Program-made: the position numbers and the translations under genes
Assembly: GCA_902617715.1 (NCBI GenBank)
Contig: CACMXS010000006.1
Span: 1-53,076, forward strand
DNA length: 53,076 nt
DNA from: an uncultured Pelagibacteraceae bacterium
GTDB taxonomy: Bacteria; Pseudomonadota; Alphaproteobacteria; Pelagibacterales; Pelagibacteraceae
Direction of reading: 5' to 3'
Notes under the pieces: model-generated
Database searches by the model: none
Told to the model about the DNA's origin: nothing
The model's input: the letters and a program-made list of their open reading frames with translations, nothing else
In this document: in pieces, positions 25,989-34,987 of the stretch
Position numbering within the stretch: position 1 is the first letter of the stretch
Layout of the letters: each line of letters opens with the position of its first letter

Positions 25989-26830
25989 TGAATTCGCAAA
26001 TAAAAAAGGGTTTAGGAAGAGGATTATCATCCCTTATTGGTGAAACAAAAATAGAGTCTAAAACTAATAAGCTTTCATTAAGTGACATCATACCAAATAA
26101 ATTTCAGCCAAGAAAAAATTTTGATAAAGAAAATCTAGAAGATCTTGCAAATTCTATAAAAGAGAGAGGGGTCATTCAGCCGATAATTGTGAGAAAATCA
26201 AACTCAGAATTATCCAAATACGAAATTATAGCTGGGGAAAGAAGATGGTTGGCTGCTAGAAAGGCAGGTCTTCATGAAATTCCAGTAGTAGTTACAGAAG
26301 CAGATGATTTAAAATCATTGGAATTTGCTATTGTCGAAAATGTTCAAAGACACGATTTAAATCCATTTGAAGAAGCTCAAGGTTATAAAAGATTAATTGA
26401 TGATTTTTCTTACGATCAAGAAAAAGTTTCAAAATTTATAGGAAAAAGCCGAAGTTATATAACCAATTCTCTTCGTCTACTTAATTTACCTCAAGAAGTT
26501 TTAAAACATATCAAGGAAAAAAAAATAACAGCAGGCCATGCTAAGATTTTAGTTGGTTTAGATAATGCAGAATTCATTGCAAATAAAATAATTGAAAAAA
26601 AATTATCTGTCAGACAGGCTGAAAATTTCGTTAAAATTTTCAGAAAAAATAAAAAAAATATTTCGTACAAAGATGCAAATATTAAGAACCTTGAAGAGTC
26701 TGTATCTGATAAAACCGGGTTAAGTGTATCAATTAAAAATACTAAGAAAAATAAGGGAAAAATAACCTTTTCTTATCATGATTTAGATCAACTAAATAAG
26801 ATTATAGATATAATAAAAAGAAATTATTAA
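25988..26830 (+). CDS. parB: Chromosome-partitioning protein ParB
   Basis: ParB is the CTP-dependent clamp that loads at parS. The 280-aa protein begins with the ParA-stimulating GLGRGLSSLIG, has the CTP-binding block NKFQPRKNF, GVIQPIIVRK and GERRWLAARKAGLHEIPVVV, the ENVQRHDLNPFEEAQGYKRL segment, a helix-turn-helix (KVSKFIGKSRSYITNSLRLL) and a C-terminal dimerisation helix. The parS within rsmG is its evident target. It ends 8 bp from the end of holA on the opposite strand, with no hairpin between. Confidence 0.98.
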   Translation: MNSQIKKGLGRGLSSLIGETKIESKTNKLSLSDIIPNKFQPRKNFDKENLEDLANSIKERGVIQPIIVRKSNSELSKYEIIAGERRWLAARKAGLHEIPVVVTEADDLKSLEFAIVENVQRHDLNPFEEAQGYKRLIDDFSYDQEKVSKFIGKSRSYITNSLRLLNLPQEVLKHIKEKKITAGHAKILVGLDNAEFIANKIIEKKLSVRQAENFVKIFRKNKKNISYKDANIKNLEESVSDKTGLSVSIKNTKKNKGKITFSYHDLDQLNKIIDIIKRNY

Positions 26831-26838
26831 TTATTTAA

Positions 26839-27822
26839 TTAAGATGATTTTTCTATCAAAAAATTAGAAATAAAATTTATTGGTTTAATTGGTCTTTTTT
26901 TTAAGAGAAGCTCTAAATCATTAATTTCTCTAATCAAATCTTTTACTTTATCTAACGACCAAGCTTTAATTTGAAGTTTTACTATTTCTTTTTCTTTCCA
27001 GAATATTGGGGGTTTTGAATTATTTATTGTGATATTCAAATCTTTGTTGATTTTAAATTTTAAGATTAAATTAAGAAGAGTTTTAGTTTTTTTAAGCATA
27101 GTTCTTATAATTATTATTACATCTTCATTTGAATAATTATTTTCATTGAGGATATTTAAAGTTTGTTTTTTATTTTTTGCTAAACAAAAATTAATTAATT
27201 CATTTACACTATGATTCTCATTAAGATTTACCAACTTCTGAATTTCTTCATTGGTTATATTTTTTTTAGTTTTTGAAAAAATTGAAACTTTTTCTAGCTC
27301 ATTAAGCAAGTTTTTTCTGTCATTATTACATTTGTTTATTATCAAATTTAAATTCTCATTTGATAATGAAATTTTTTCACTTCTAATAAATGATTGTGCC
27401 AATTTTGATAAAGTTTCGTAGTTATCAGGATAAAAAGCAATAGAAATAAGCTTATCTTTTGATTTTTCAAATAAATTTCTGATCTTGGATTTTTTCTCCA
27501 AAATTTCACAATTAAAAATGAAAATTGTATCCTCAATTTTTCTCTCAATTAAATCTTCAATAGTATGAAATAATTTATCAGATGCTCTATTGATAATAAT
27601 TATTTTACTTTCATCAAATAATGACCCATTCATTAGGTCTTCTATAAATCTGTCTGTATTTTCTAGTATTTGTTTTTCATCGTAATTTTTAGTTTTTTTG
27701 CTGATCTTATTTTTTAGTTTATTGATTTCTTGATTTTTTAAACCTTCATTTTTTCCGTGTAACAAAATGAAGTTTGTCTTTTTGATATTAATTTTTTCAA
27801 ATTCAAAATATTTGATAATCAT
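26839..27822 (-). CDS. holA: DNA polymerase III delta subunit HolA
   Basis: HolA opens the sliding clamp as part of the clamp loader. The 327-aa protein is divergent and Lys/Asn-rich, but shows the family start NFILLHGKNEGLKNQEINKL, DESKIIIINRASDKL and the helical region NDRKNLLNELEKVSIFS. Synteny agrees, with lptE and leuS upstream as in other proteobacteria. It overlaps the lptE stop by one base (TAATG). Confidence 0.88.
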   Translation of the reverse strand: MIIKYFEFEKINIKKTNFILLHGKNEGLKNQEINKLKNKISKKTKNYDEKQILENTDRFIEDLMNGSLFDESKIIIINRASDKLFHTIEDLIERKIEDTIFIFNCEILEKKSKIRNLFEKSKDKLISIAFYPDNYETLSKLAQSFIRSEKISLSNENLNLIINKCNNDRKNLLNELEKVSIFSKTKKNITNEEIQKLVNLNENHSVNELINFCLAKNKKQTLNILNENNYSNEDVIIIIRTMLKKTKTLLNLILKFKINKDLNITINNSKPPIFWKEKEIVKLQIKAWSLDKVKDLIREINDLELLLKKRPIKPINFISNFLIEKSS

Positions 27823-28274
27823 TACATTAATGATAATTGAATTAGGAGTTTATTGATAATTAAGTTTGTTATATTGTTTTTCTTAATTTTTTCATATTTT
27901 TGCTCTTCAAAGTTATTTGTAAAATTCTTCATTACGAAATCTTCAGCTACTAGCAGAGTTTTAGTTTCTTTTTGATTCTGTATTTCAAATTTTACATTTA
28001 TAAAAATTTTAAAATCCGTAGTTTTACCTGTTTTGTCTTTTGATTGTGAAATTTTATCATATGATGAAGTAGCTTTTATTTTAAATTTCTTACTTGAGTT
28101 TGTACTTTGAAATTTTTTTATTTTTTTGTTAATTAAATTATTTATCTCAATATCTCCGTCAAAACTTATATCCTCTATAAAGTAATCAGAATTGTTTGAT
28201 GAATAAATAGGTGTGTAATCGCAACTTGATAATAGAAATGAAAAAAAGGTTATTAAAATGATTTTTTTAATCAT
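27822..28274 (-). CDS. lptE: LPS-assembly lipoprotein LptE-like
   Basis: LptE plugs the LptD barrel that places lipopolysaccharide in the outer leaflet. The 150-aa product has a lipoprotein signal with lipobox LLSSC (Cys18), followed by DYTPIYSSN, which matches the typical LptE start C-G-[FY]-x-P-[LI]-Y. The remainder is an alpha/beta fold with low identity. Position between leuS and holA is the conserved location for lptE, and this decides the call. It follows leuS by 3 bp. Confidence 0.82.
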   Translation of the reverse strand: MIKKIILITFFSFLLSSCDYTPIYSSNNSDYFIEDISFDGDIEINNLINKKIKKFQSTNSSKKFKIKATSSYDKISQSKDKTGKTTDFKIFINVKFEIQNQKETKTLLVAEDFVMKNFTNNFEEQKYEKIKKNNITNLIINKLLIQLSLM

Positions 28275-28277
28275 GTT

Positions 28278-30815
28278 TTATATTATGATATTTATCAATT
28301 TATTTGGAACAAATATTTGTTTTTTTATCTTTTTATTATTTAAGTATTTATTTACTTCTTTAGTTTTGGTCATTAAATCTAATAGTTCTTTTTCCGAAAT
28401 ATCACGAGATGCATCTATTAATCCTCTTTTTTTTCCGTTTATTTGAATAACATATTTTATATTTTCCTCTAGTAGCATGGCTTTATCAATATCAGGCCAT
28501 TTAAGTTTAGTTTCATCACTTATTTTTGAAATACATTCGTTCGCAAAATGTGGTGCCACTGGTATCATACAAATTAAAATTTTTTTATAGTTATTCAAAA
28601 TAGTTTTTGATGAATAATTATTCTTTAGGATTGATGAAATTTCAGAATGCATTTCATGTAAATTGGCTATTATTTTATTATAAGTAAATTTTGTTAAATT
28701 GTTTGTGACTTTATCTACAAAATTGTTAGTCATTTTATCAAACAAATCATCATGATCTTTTTTATGATCTTTTTGAATTTCATCTAAAATTTGTGAATTT
28801 AAGTTCCATAATTTTTGTAAAAATTTGAATGAAGAAATAATTCCTTCATCAGACCATTGAACATCTTTTTCAGGAGGACTATCTGACAAAATAAAAAGCC
28901 TAACACTATCAGCACCAAAATCGCTAATAATTTTTTCAGGATCTATAGTATTCTTTTTTGATTTAGACATCGACTCTGAGGGTCCAACTTTAATTTTTTG
29001 ACTCTGATCTTTTTTCAGATATTTTTCTCCATTAACATTAATGATTTCATCTGGACTTATCCAATTTCCACTTTTGTCTTTGTAAGTTTCGTGACAAACC
29101 ATCCCTTGGGTAAACAATCCATAAAATGGCTCGTTAAAATTGAAATTTTTGTTCTCAAAAGATAGTGCATTCATAAAAAAACGTGAATAAAGTAAGTGAA
29201 GTATAGCGTGTTCTACCCCACCAATATATTGATCAACAGGCATCCAATAATTGATATCATCTTCTTCAAATCCATAATCAGTTTTTTTTGGAGAACAAAA
29301 TCTTAAAAAATACCATGATGAGTCTACGAATGTATCTAATGTGTCAGTTTCTCTAGTATATTCTTTGCCATCAATAGTAATATTTTTCCATTTTTCATCG
29401 AAATCTAGTGGATTTCCAGATGTTTCAAATTTTTTTATATTTGGTAATTCTACCGGTAATAAATTTTTTGGTATTTTATGAGGCACATTATTTTTATCAT
29501 AAACAATTGGTATCGGACATCCCCAATATCTTTGTCTAGATATACCCCAGTCTTTTAGTCTAAAGTTAGTTTTTCTTTTACCAATATTCTTTTCTTCTAA
29601 ATATGAAATTGCTTTTTCGATTGATTCTTCTGGTACTTTTAAATCATTTAAAAATGAGGAATTTATCATGAAACCTGAGTCAGTATAAGCTTTGTCGGTT
29701 ACTAAAAAATTATTTTCCTCAATAGATGGTTTTACAACCGTAGTGATTTTAAGATTATATTTTATTGCAAAATCTAAATCTCTCTGATCATGTGCAGGAC
29801 AACCAAAAACAGCTCCTAAACCATAATCCATTAAAACAAAGTTAGCAAAATAAATTGGTACTTTAATAGATTTATCAAAAGGATTAACTGCCAATAAATC
29901 CGTTTTGAAACCAATTTTTTCTGCATTTGCTAAAGATTCTTCCGTGGTGCCCGTTTTTGAGCACTGTTCTTTAAATTTTAAGAATTTAGGATCTTTTTCG
30001 TAAAATTTCGAAACTGGATGATCCACAGATAATGCTAGAAAAGACATGCCAAACAAAGTATCAGGTCTTGTAGTATAACATTCAATATCTTTAATTTTAT
30101 CTGATCCCTCAATTTGAAATTTAATTTCACAACCATAAGATTTTCCAATCCAGTTTTTTTGCATTATTTTGACCTTATTTGGCCAGTTATCTAATTTATC
30201 TAAATTGCTCAATAGGTTGTCTGCGAATTTGGTAATTTTAAAAAACCACTGATTCAACTTTTTTCTTTCAACAGGGGCACCCGATCTCCAACCTTTACCA
30301 TCAATAACTTGCTCATTTGCTAATACAGTTTTGTCAACAGGATCCCAATTAACGTAATTTTCTTTTCTATAAACCAAACCTTTATCATACATCTCTAAAA
30401 AAAATTCTTGTTGGTGTTTATAATAATCTGGTTTACATGTAGAAATTTCTCTATCCCAATCTATAGACAATCCTAATTTTTTTAGTTGTGATTTCATTAC
30501 TGATATATTTTTTTCAGTCCAGCTTTTTGGATCCAGATTGTTTTGTCTTGCTGCATTTTCAGCAGGCATTCCGAAAGAATCCCAACCCATAGGATGAAGA
30601 ACGTTGTATCCTGTTAAAATTTTATATCTGGCAAGGACATCACCAATAGTATAATTTCTTACATGACCCATATGAATCTTCCCAGATGGGTATGGAAACA
30701 TTTCTAAACAATAAAATTTTTTCTTATCTTTTTGGATATCTGTTTTGAAAGAGTTATTTTTCTCCCAAAAATTTTGCCATTTTTTTTCAACTTCTTTAAA
30801 ATTGTATCTATTCAC
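28278..30815 (-). CDS. leuS: Leucyl-tRNA synthetase
   Basis: LeuS is a class I synthetase charging tRNA-Leu. The 845-aa protein has the HIGH-type motif in [20 protein letters not shown] (about residues 40-59), a CP1 editing domain (about 220-420, with [16 protein letters not shown]), the [13 protein letters not shown] block, the KMSKS loop as [15 protein letters not shown] (about 610-624) and a C-terminal anticodon and leucine-specific region. Full length, no gaps. It follows the DUF3576 lipoprotein gene by 17 bp. Confidence 0.98.
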   Translation of the reverse strand: MNRYNFKEVEKKWQNFWEKNNSFKTDIQKDKKKFYCLEMFPYPSGKIHMGHVRNYTIGDVLARYKILTGYNVLHPMGWDSFGMPAENAARQNNLDPKSWTEKNISVMKSQLKKLGLSIDWDREISTCKPDYYKHQQEFFLEMYDKGLVYRKENYVNWDPVDKTVLANEQVIDGKGWRSGAPVERKKLNQWFFKITKFADNLLSNLDKLDNWPNKVKIMQKNWIGKSYGCEIKFQIEGSDKIKDIECYTTRPDTLFGMSFLALSVDHPVSKFYEKDPKFLKFKEQCSKTGTTEESLANAEKIGFKTDLLAVNPFDKSIKVPIYFANFVLMDYGLGAVFGCPAHDQRDLDFAIKYNLKITTVVKPSIEENNFLVTDKAYTDSGFMINSSFLNDLKVPEESIEKAISYLEEKNIGKRKTNFRLKDWGISRQRYWGCPIPIVYDKNNVPHKIPKNLLPVELPNIKKFETSGNPLDFDEKWKNITIDGKEYTRETDTLDTFVDSSWYFLRFCSPKKTDYGFEEDDINYWMPVDQYIGGVEHAILHLLYSRFFMNALSFENKNFNFNEPFYGLFTQGMVCHETYKDKSGNWISPDEIINVNGEKYLKKDQSQKIKVGPSESMSKSKKNTIDPEKIISDFGADSVRLFILSDSPPEKDVQWSDEGIISSFKFLQKLWNLNSQILDEIQKDHKKDHDDLFDKMTNNFVDKVTNNLTKFTYNKIIANLHEMHSEISSILKNNYSSKTILNNYKKILICMIPVAPHFANECISKISDETKLKWPDIDKAMLLEENIKYVIQINGKKRGLIDASRDISEKELLDLMTKTKEVNKYLNNKKIKKQIFVPNKLINIII

Positions 30816-30832
30816 TAAAAAAGATTTAAATA

Positions 30833-31408
30833 TTAGTCACCTGTTCCAGTTTTGATGCCACCCGTATAGGGCTCAAAATCTTTATCTTTTCTTTGTTTTT
30901 GATATACGGTAGCTTTTTTAAGTATTTCTCTTCTTAACTCTGCAACTATTTTATTAGCATTGTCTTCTGAAACTATACAATTAGAATTATCGTTGCACTT
31001 TTTATAAAATATTTTTATATCAATAGCATCAGCTCTGATTTCATTACTCAAAAATCTAATAGTAATTTTTATTGTCTCATTAGGATTATTATCTGTTGAG
31101 TACCAATCGGTAATGATTATTCCTCCACTGTAATTAGCAGATGTTAAAGGCATAAATTCAATAATGTCTAATGACGCTCTCCATAATTCGTTAGAACTTG
31201 CAAATTCAAAATTTGTAGAACCACGCATTTTTTTTGTATTTAACCTAAAACCTTTACCTTCTTCTAAATTTTTTTTAACTCGTTCTTTTGGATCAGGTGA
31301 TACTTTCCTTGCATCACCAGATTTAGGTAAACCCCCACATGAATTTAAAAAAAGTAAGGGAATTAAAAAAAAGGTTAAAATTCTTAGAAATTTCAATTTA
31401 TTTGTCAT
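30833..31408 (-). CDS. DUF3576 lipoprotein
   Basis: The 191-aa protein has a lipoprotein signal ending in FLNSC (Cys24) and a conserved domain with [30 protein letters not shown] and [19 protein letters not shown], recognised as DUF3576. Alphaproteobacteria commonly carry this gene directly before leuS, as here. The predicted place is the inner face of the outer membrane or the periplasm. Its function is not known. It starts the leuS-lptE-holA transcript, and its promoter lies in the 199-bp region shared with the divergent porin. Confidence 0.87.
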   Translation of the reverse strand: MTNKLKFLRILTFFLIPLLFLNSCGGLPKSGDARKVSPDPKERVKKNLEEGKGFRLNTKKMRGSTNFEFASSNELWRASLDIIEFMPLTSANYSGGIIITDWYSTDNNPNETIKITIRFLSNEIRADAIDIKIFYKKCNDNSNCIVSEDNANKIVAELRREILKKATVYQKQRKDKDFEPYTGGIKTGTGD

Positions 31409-31485
31409 ATTTTTAAATTATGTTGAAAAAAATGTTAACATATTCAAATATAACAAAAAATACAGTAAATAAGCTAAAAATAGTG

Positions 31486-31516
31486 TTGTAAAAATGCAAC
31501 AATGATAATTTATATT
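31486..31516 (+). promoter_or_regulatory. Possible sigma-70-type promoter of the porin gene
   Basis: TTGTAA (31486-31491) and TATATT (31511-31516) could serve as -35 and -10 boxes with a rather long 19-bp spacer; TTATAT at 18 bp is an alternative. The AT-rich background makes this match weak. It would leave an untranslated leader of about 85 bases containing the palindrome and the Shine-Dalgarno. Confidence 0.3.
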
Positions 31517-31570
31517 TAGAAAATTGGATAAAAATAGACATTTTCAGCAGGCTTTTTGATAATTATTCGA

Positions 31571-31586
31571 TGTTTAATATTAAACA
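31571..31586. promoter_or_regulatory. 16-bp perfect palindrome in the porin leader
   Basis: TGTTTAATATTAAACA is a perfect inverted repeat 21 bp before the porin ATG and 7 bp before its Shine-Dalgarno. It could be an operator for a dimeric regulator or a small mRNA stem next to the ribosome site. No known motif is assigned. Confidence 0.55.
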
Positions 31587-31593
31587 ATTAAAA

Positions 31594-31600
31594 AAGGAGT
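31594..31600 (+). promoter_or_regulatory. Strong Shine-Dalgarno of the porin gene
   Basis: AAGGAGT lies 7 bases before the ATG at 31608. It is among the best ribosome sites in the window, where most genes have weak ones or none, and is consistent with very high expression. Confidence 0.85.
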
Positions 31601-31607
31601 ATTTAAT

Positions 31608-32594
31608 ATGAACAAACTAACTAAAATCGGTGTATCAGCATTAGCTGGTTCACTTGCAATATCAGCTGCTAACGCTATTGAAATGAGCGTTTCAGGTTCA
31701 GCTGGTGCTGCATTTGCAACATCTGATGAAAATTTAAAAGGTGACTTTTATCAATACGATAGTGTTATCTTATCTGCATCAGGTGAAACAGATGGTGGTA
31801 TAACTGTATCAGCATCTTACGAGCTAGACGGTTCTCCATGGGCTGGTACTGGTTCTTATGATAACAAATCTTTCTCATTTGGAACAGATTCAATGGGAAC
31901 TGTAACTTACCACGGTCACGGTGGTTCATCAGTTATGGGTCAGTGGGATGACGTAACTCCTAATGCTTTTGAAGAAGTATGGGATGGTACAAATGGTGCT
32001 GACGTGAGAATCGATGGTAGATCTGGTAACAACTTGATCGCTTATGATTCACCTTCAATTAACGGTGTTACTTTCAAGCTTTCACACTTGCAAGCTGCAG
32101 ACTCTGCTACAGCGTCTGGTAACGACATTGACGAAGGAGCATATACTGACTGGGGTATCCAAGTAGCACCAGAGATGGTTGAAGGCTTAACTTTAGGTTA
32201 CGCTCAAGCTACTATGGAAGATACAGCAACAACTGAAATTGACCACTATACATATTTTGTTAAATATGCAGTAGGTGGAGCAACTATCGGTTACCAATAC
32301 CATGAAGCAGATGGTCATACAGGAGCAACAACTGACGAGTCTACGACTTGGGGTGTTTCTTATGCAGTAAGTGATAACGTATCTATCTCTTACGGTCAAA
32401 GAGACTACAACGACAATACAGCGTCAGACACTGCTAACTCTATGGAACAAGAAGATTCTGGTTTCTCAGTATCTTACACTGCGGGTGGAATGACAATCGG
32501 TGGACACATGAACTCAACTGATAACGTTGGTGGTAACTCTAACGCTTCAGCTGATAAAGAGTCTTACGAGATTGGTTTATCATTTGCATTCTAA
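31608..32594 (+). CDS. Outer-membrane porin
   Basis: The 328-aa protein has a clear signal peptide ending in ANA (MNKLTKIGVSALAGSLAISA..), followed by IEMSVSGSAGAAFAT, repeated amphipathic beta strands (VTFKLSHLQAA, NVSISYGQRDYN, YEIGLSFAF) and a terminal Phe, the outer-membrane barrel signature. The mature chain is acidic with few Lys or Arg, and codon use is visibly richer in C-ending codons than neighbours, both expected for a very abundant exported protein. It is a general porin type, and its permeate is unknown. It has its own leader and a strong terminator, so it is monocistronic. Confidence 0.93.
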   Translation: MNKLTKIGVSALAGSLAISAANAIEMSVSGSAGAAFATSDENLKGDFYQYDSVILSASGETDGGITVSASYELDGSPWAGTGSYDNKSFSFGTDSMGTVTYHGHGGSSVMGQWDDVTPNAFEEVWDGTNGADVRIDGRSGNNLIAYDSPSINGVTFKLSHLQAADSATASGNDIDEGAYTDWGIQVAPEMVEGLTLGYAQATMEDTATTEIDHYTYFVKYAVGGATIGYQYHEADGHTGATTDESTTWGVSYAVSDNVSISYGQRDYNDNTASDTANSMEQEDSGFSVSYTAGGMTIGGHMNSTDNVGGNSNASADKESYEIGLSFAF

Positions 32595-32595
32595 T

Positions 32596-33171
32596 TTAAT
32601 TAGAGTCTAAAATATTAAGAGGCCCCTTTTTTAAGGGGCCTTTTTTTTGAAAAAAAGTAATTCCTGAAAAACCAGAAACATTAATTAATTTTAAAGTTTT
32701 CAAGTTTTCATTATTAATTCCACCAAGTGCTATTATCTTAGATCCAGTGTATTTTTTCATTAATCTAAATTTATAAATTCCAAGATAATTTTTATTTTTT
32801 TTAAAGATTGACGACAAAAATATTGATTTTATACCTTGTTTCTCTTTAATTCTAATTTCTTTAATGGAGTGTGCTGAGCCTAATAGTTCAAATTTTTTCT
32901 TTAAATTATAGGATAAATGACTGAAATCTTTATTAAATGAAGGTATATAAACACCATCTAAATTAAGTTTTAATGCAAGTTTTATATTATTAGATAAGTA
33001 AAATTTACATCCCTTCTTTTTGCAAAAGTCTTTTAAAATCAAAACTTTTTTTACATCTATTTCAGATTTATAGTTTCTATAAATTATATTAGTGTGTTTA
33101 TCCTGATATTTAATTAAATTTGTATCGAATACGTTTATAAAGTAATATTTTTCGTATTTATATTTATGCAT
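32596..33171 (-). CDS. ThiE-like (TMP synthase / TenI family) protein
   Basis: The 191-aa protein looks like a thiamine-phosphate-synthase-fold barrel: GCKFYLSNNIKLALKLNLDG, LGSAHSIKEI (family G-x-S-x-H), then KSIFLSSIFKKNKNYLG and KIIALGGINNENLKTLKL. Several catalytic positions of true ThiE are hard to identify, so it may be a TenI-type relative rather than an active thiamine phosphate synthase. The last residues (QKKGPLKKGPLNI) are encoded by the porin terminator hairpin. Its ATG overlaps the yggS ATG head-to-head in ATGCAT. Confidence 0.72.
   Translation of the reverse strand: MHKYKYEKYYFINVFDTNLIKYQDKHTNIIYRNYKSEIDVKKVLILKDFCKKKGCKFYLSNNIKLALKLNLDGVYIPSFNKDFSHLSYNLKKKFELLGSAHSIKEIRIKEKQGIKSIFLSSIFKKNKNYLGIYKFRLMKKYTGSKIIALGGINNENLKTLKLINVSGFSGITFFQKKGPLKKGPLNILDSN
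32620..32648 (+). terminator. Intrinsic terminator of the porin gene
   Basis: GGCCCCTT (32621-32628), a four-T loop and AAGGGGCC (32633-32640) form a perfect 8-bp GC-rich stem, extendable by one A-T pair. It is followed by eight T residues (32641-32648). It begins 25 bp after the porin stop. It lies within the 3' coding end of the opposing ThiE-like gene. Confidence 0.97.
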
Positions 33172-33816
33172 GAGTCAGTCCAAAAATTAATACAAATTCA
33201 AAAGCTTGTAAAATCTAAAGATCCAGATTTAAAAAAGATAACGATTATTGCAATTTCCAAAACATTTAAATTGGAAAAAATTTTACCTTTAATTGAATAT
33301 GGTCATTTGGATTATGGAGAAAATAAAGTTCAAGAGGCCTTGGATAAATGGAGTGATATTAAAAGTAAAAAACCAGATATCAAATTACATTTAGTCGGCA
33401 AATTACAAAGCAATAAAGTTAAATTTGCTGTAAAAATTTTCGATTTTATTCATTCAGTTGACACTAAAAAACTTGCAAAAAAAATTGCTGAAGAAGAATC
33501 AAAACTTAAGAAAAAAATTAAAATTTTTATACAAGTGAACATTGGCAATGAGGATCAAAAATCTGGAGTAAACAGAGAAGAATTAGAAGACCTTTTTTTA
33601 TATTGTAAAAGTTTAAATTTAGATGTTATTGGTTTGATGTGCTTGCCTCCGGCAAATCATGACCCTGACCCATTCTTTAGTGAATTAAATGAACTTAATA
33701 AAAAATTTAATTTAACAGAGTTGAGTATGGGAATGTCATCAGATTATCTAAAAGCTATTGAACATTCTTCAACGTTTTTAAGAATTGGATCTGAAATATT
33801 CGGTCAGAGAATTTAA
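33166..33816 (+). CDS. YggS-family pyridoxal-phosphate homeostasis protein
   Basis: YggS/PROSC proteins bind PLP and balance free vitamin B6. The 216-aa barrel has the PLP lysine in TIIAISKTFKLEKI (about residue 35), HLDYGENKVQEALDKW, KLHLVGKLQSNKVKFAV, FIHSVDTKKLAKKI, LSMGMSSDYLKAIEHSSTFL and RIGSEIFGQR, all diagnostic. The start ATG at 33166 shares its bases with the ATG of the divergent ThiE-like gene. The stop shares TTAA with the convergent L,D-transpeptidase gene. Confidence 0.95.
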   Translation: MHESVQKLIQIQKLVKSKDPDLKKITIIAISKTFKLEKILPLIEYGHLDYGENKVQEALDKWSDIKSKKPDIKLHLVGKLQSNKVKFAVKIFDFIHSVDTKKLAKKIAEEESKLKKKIKIFIQVNIGNEDQKSGVNREELEDLFLYCKSLNLDVIGLMCLPPANHDPDPFFSELNELNKKFNLTELSMGMSSDYLKAIEHSSTFLRIGSEIFGQRI

Positions 33817-34307
33817 ATAATTTTAATTTTTGTATTACGATTTATTAATTTAAGTAATATTAAAAAATCATCTTCTTTTATGGCTATACATCCTGCTGTT
33901 GGTTTATAATTTTTTGTTAAATGTAAAAAAATACAACTCCCTTTTGCAAGTTCATTTTTCTTATAGTTATAAAGAATTGGAATAAATAAATTGTACTTAT
34001 AGTCTTTCCTAAACAATTTTTCATGCCTCAAATTCTGTGTAGTTTTAATTAATCTATTATAGTATTTTTTACTTTTAAGATCATTGCACCAACCCATATT
34101 TTTTTTTATTTCTATTGATTTTAAATTTGTAAGTGGTTTTTTTAATTTATCTTTTCTAAAAAAAAGAGGTCCTAATTTATAAATTCCCATAGGTGTTTTA
34201 AGATCTCCCTCAATTTTTTTCTTTGATATACCTTTTTTACCAACACAACATTTGAATTTAAAGTCATCAACTTTAAGAGTATGTTTGTTTTTTACATAAA
34301 TTATCAT
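33813..34307 (-). CDS. L,D-transpeptidase (YkuD) family protein
   Basis: The 164-aa protein carries the YkuD motif near the C terminus: SCIFLHLTKNYKPTAGCIAI, with the conserved His, Gly and catalytic Cys. Earlier it has GDLKTPMGIYKLGPLFFR, the typical G-x-x-x-T-P-x-G-x-[FY] element. No signal peptide is obvious, although the family usually acts on peptidoglycan in the periplasm, so export or a shifted start is uncertain. It is divergent from a small OmpR-type regulator gene with 13 bp between their ATG codons. Confidence 0.85.
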   Translation of the reverse strand: MIIYVKNKHTLKVDDFKFKCCVGKKGISKKKIEGDLKTPMGIYKLGPLFFRKDKLKKPLTNLKSIEIKKNMGWCNDLKSKKYYNRLIKTTQNLRHEKLFRKDYKYNLFIPILYNYKKNELAKGSCIFLHLTKNYKPTAGCIAIKEDDFLILLKLINRNTKIKII

Positions 34308-34320
34308 ATTGTATTTATAT

Positions 34321-34884
34321 ATGAATAATCAAAATTTGCTTATCTATGAATCACAAATACTTTATGAAATACTTATTGAATTATCTGATCATTTAAATTT
34401 CAAAGTTGCTCATATATCCAAAAAAGAATTGAATAATTCTAATCTTGAAAAATATAATGATTATTTAATTTTGAGCTTCAAAAAACAATTAAACATATCT
34501 AATCAAATATTGTCACTGCAATTTCCTATTAAATTTTCAAAACTTCAAGAGAAAATAAATTTACATTTTTTGAGACAAAAGTTTAATAAACAATCCAAAA
34601 TAAATATTGGTATGTATTTAATAAATACCAACTCAAGAGAAATTATTTTAGATAAGTTAAAACTAAAATTGACTGAAAAAGAAATTAATACAATACTTTA
34701 TCTTAATAATAGTGAAAAACCAGTGCGTATTAATGAATTACAAGATAAAGTTTGGGGATATCAGTCAGAACTTGAAACACATACTGTTGAAACACATATT
34801 CATAGACTTCGAAAAAAGATTAAAGAAAAATTTAAAGATGATAAATTAATTTTGAGCACTAAGAATGGATATAAAATTATCTAA
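34321..34884 (+). CDS. OmpR/PhoB-type winged-helix protein with degenerate receiver domain
   Basis: From the ATG at 34321 the product is 187 aa. (A frame from TTG at 34309 adds four residues and is less likely.) The C-terminal part (about 100-187) is a winged helix: LKLKLTEKEINTILYLNNSE, LQDKVWGY, ETHTVETHIHRLRKKIKEKF and STKNGYKII, the classic Trans_reg_C pattern. The N-terminal 90 residues have receiver-like layout (NLLIYESQILYEILIELSDH, LQFPIKFSKLQEKI) but at the phospho-Asp position read EKYNDYLILSF, so phosphorylation is unlikely. No sensor kinase is adjacent. The overlapped downstream gene is the ArfA candidate. Confidence 0.82.
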   Translation: MNNQNLLIYESQILYEILIELSDHLNFKVAHISKKELNNSNLEKYNDYLILSFKKQLNISNQILSLQFPIKFSKLQEKINLHFLRQKFNKQSKINIGMYLINTNSREIILDKLKLKLTEKEINTILYLNNSEKPVRINELQDKVWGYQSELETHTVETHIHRLRKKIKEKFKDDKLILSTKNGYKII

Positions 34885-34987
34885 AAAAAATAAATTTGCG
34901 AAAGAACTTTTTTCAAAAAAATATAAACAAAGAGTAGTTAAACCCAAGAAGGGAAAAGGAAGCTTTAAAAGAATTAAAAAAGTTTAG
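34865..34987 (+). CDS. arfA: ArfA-type alternative ribosome-rescue factor (40 aa)
   Basis: This very short gene codes for 40 residues. ELFSKKYKQRVVKPKKGKGS followed by FKRIKK matches the core of E. coli ArfA ([21 protein letters not shown]), which enters the empty mRNA channel of stalled ribosomes and recruits a release factor. The N terminus is shorter and the hydrophobic C-terminal tail of E. coli ArfA is absent, as in active processed forms. The ATG lies 20 nt inside the upstream regulator gene and the stop overlaps the convergent kinase gene by 4 nt. The identity is by eye, but the basic motif is specific. Confidence 0.82.
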   Translation: MDIKLSKKNKFAKELFSKKYKQRVVKPKKGKGSFKRIKKV

